NCBI GenBank assembly: GCA_003141795.1
Contig: PLNO01000341.1
Coordinates: 43,293-49,125 of the forward strand
Length of the DNA: 5,833 nucleotides
Reading direction: 5' to 3'
DNA from: Spirochaetaceae bacterium
GTDB lineage: Bacteria > Spirochaetota > Spirochaetia > SZUA-6 > Fen-1364
Under the pieces are notes generated by a model, which saw only the letters and a list, made by a program, of their open reading frames with translations, was not told the origin of the DNA and did no database searches. The translations under genes were made by a program, and so were the position numbers. Shown here piece after piece: positions 4,712 through 5,833 of the stretch (its first letter is position 1; each line of letters starts with the position of its first letter).

Positions 4712-5833
4712 ATGAGTGAGATTCTGCACCTTGTGGAATTCCAGATGACCTTTCTCCTGTTCATTGCCCTCGCGGGGTATCTCCTCGCCTCCCGGGTAAA
4801 TCAATCCGCGGTTATCGGTGAGATTCTTGTCGGTCTGCTGGTGGGCCCGAGCCTGCTTGGCATCATCACGTACACCGATTTCGTCAGCAACCTTGCGCAC
4901 CTGGGAGCCGTCTTTCTGCTTTTCGTCGTCGGCATGGAGTTCCGTCTAGAAGACATAGCCAAACCGCGCTACTTCCTGATTGCGGCCGGCGGAGTCGTCG
5001 TTCCCTGGGGCGCAGGATTCCTGACTTCCATCCTCTTCGGATATCCTTTCGGCAGCTCGCTGTTCATCGGGACCGCTCTGACCGCCACCAGTATCGCTAT
5101 CACGGCGAAAGTGCTGAAGGAGATGGGGAAGCTGAAATCAGAGGCGGCTCGCGCGATCATCGGCGCTGCGGTCATTGACGACGTGCTGGGGTTGCTTGTC
5201 CTTGCGGTTAGCACTGGGGTGGTCGGCGGTTCCCTCTCCCTGGGGTCATTCTCCCTGGTGCTCGGCAAGGCTGTCGCGTTCCTCGGCATTGGAGCGGTTG
5301 CAGGCCACTTCGGCTTTCGAAAACTCCTGCTCTTCATCGACAAAACCGCCTTCACGCGGCGGTATCCCGAGGTCACCTTCCTGTTCGCCACCATGCTTGC
5401 ATTTCTCTACGGGGTGACCGCGGAAATCTTCGGTCTCTCAGCGATCATCGGCGCGTTCATCGCCGGAGCGTCTCTGGGGGGCGTCAAACTCTTCCACGGG
5501 AAGGATCTCCATCAGGGCTCGGAGTTCCTCCAGATCATTTTCGCCTCGATCTTCTTCGTTTCATTGGGGATACTGGCGGACGTGAGAGCGTTGGATGTTC
5601 GAGTGATCATTTTCCTAGCCGTGCTTACCCTCGTCGCAATTGCATCCAAGCTGATCGGATGCGGCGGCGTCGCTCTCCTTGCTCGCAGTAGCGTCCGGGA
5701 TTCGGCGATCATAGGTTTTGGAATGTCCCCGCGAGGAGAAGTGGCGATGATCATCGCCCTCATCGGCTTGGACAAGGGGCTCATCAACCAGGACGTATAT
5801 GTCACCATCATCCTCATGAGCCTTCTCACGACG
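4712..5833 (+). CDS. CPA2-family cation/proton antiporter, membrane domain, C-terminus cut off
   Basis: The first 374 codons are open to the right edge. The protein is strongly hydrophobic with about twelve membrane helices. VIGEILVGLLVGPSLLG (34-50) and LLFVVGMEFRLED (69-81) are typical CPA2 segments. TALTATSIAITAKVL (121-135) is the unwound crossover helix, and VIDDVLG (154-160) carries the ion-binding pair Asp156-Asp157. SAIIGAFIAGASLG (243-256), Lys313 in ASKLIG and SPRGEVAMI (339-347) follow. An Asp-Asp pair is characteristic of electrogenic Na+/H+ exchange as in NapA, whereas KefB/KefC have Gln-Asp; so Na+ (or similar) for H+ exchange at the inner membrane is the best guess, used in pH or salt balance. 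Whether a RCK or other C-terminal regulatory domain follows cannot be seen. The ATG at 4712 is preceded by GGGGAG at 4693-4698, 13 bases away and longer than usual; in-frame GTG 4733 or ATG 4745 are alternatives that would shorten the first helix. Confidence 0.9.
   Translation, partial: MSEILHLVEFQMTFLLFIALAGYLLASRVNQSAVIGEILVGLLVGPSLLGIITYTDFVSNLAHLGAVFLLFVVGMEFRLEDIAKPRYFLIAAGGVVVPWGAGFLTSILFGYPFGSSLFIGTALTATSIAITAKVLKEMGKLKSEAARAIIGAAVIDDVLGLLVLAVSTGVVGGSLSLGSFSLVLGKAVAFLGIGAVAGHFGFRKLLLFIDKTAFTRRYPEVTFLFATMLAFLYGVTAEIFGLSAIIGAFIAGASLGGVKLFHGKDLHQGSEFLQIIFASIFFVSLGILADVRALDVRVIIFLAVLTLVAIASKLIGCGGVALLARSSVRDSAIIGFGMSPRGEVAMIIALIGLDKGLINQDVYVTIILMSLLTT

Noticed and set aside
4969..5829. Minus-strand frames opposite the antiporter
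   Set aside because: Their Ser/Arg/Thr/Pro-rich translations are the usual antisense image of a hydrophobic membrane protein.

Overview
The window holds two gene groups on opposite strands that diverge from a control region at about 3048-3349. Base composition is GC-rich by eye. Shine-Dalgarno sites are strong and classical, and three of the six products carry a signal peptide or membrane helices. This fits a GC-rich, probably Gram-negative (diderm) bacterium. A LapA-like membrane protein and a large exported WD40-type propeller protein would suit a deltaproteobacterial or spirochaete lineage, but nothing here settles the taxon.

Minus strand (read right to left): a 133-residue LapA/DUF1049-type inner-membrane protein (2646-3047); a 210-base gap; a 691-residue exported protein of repeated WD40-like blades (360-2435); an 81-base gap; and the first 92 codons of another apparently exported protein that runs off the left edge (1-278). 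All three starts are fixed by good ribosome binding sites. A 10-bp perfect hairpin followed by six T's, which looks like an intrinsic terminator, lies inside the last codons of the LapA-like gene rather than after its stop.

Plus strand: a purine-rich leader with an orphan 12-base match to the anti-Shine-Dalgarno sequence; an 89-residue basic protein of unknown function (3350-3619); an ATP-grasp enzyme of the D-Ala-D-Ala ligase superfamily (3606-4595) whose start overlaps the preceding gene; and, after 116 bases, the first 374 codons of a CPA2 cation/proton antiporter with the Asp-Asp motif (4712 to the right edge).

The most interesting point is the pair of overlapping plus-strand genes. The ATP-grasp protein keeps the nucleotide and metal-binding framework of D-Ala-D-Ala ligases. 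By motif comparison it lacks the residues those enzymes use on D-alanine, so it probably joins something else, and the small basic protein translated with it may be its partner. This is a hypothesis from sequence reading only. I see no mobile element, CRISPR array, tRNA or rRNA.
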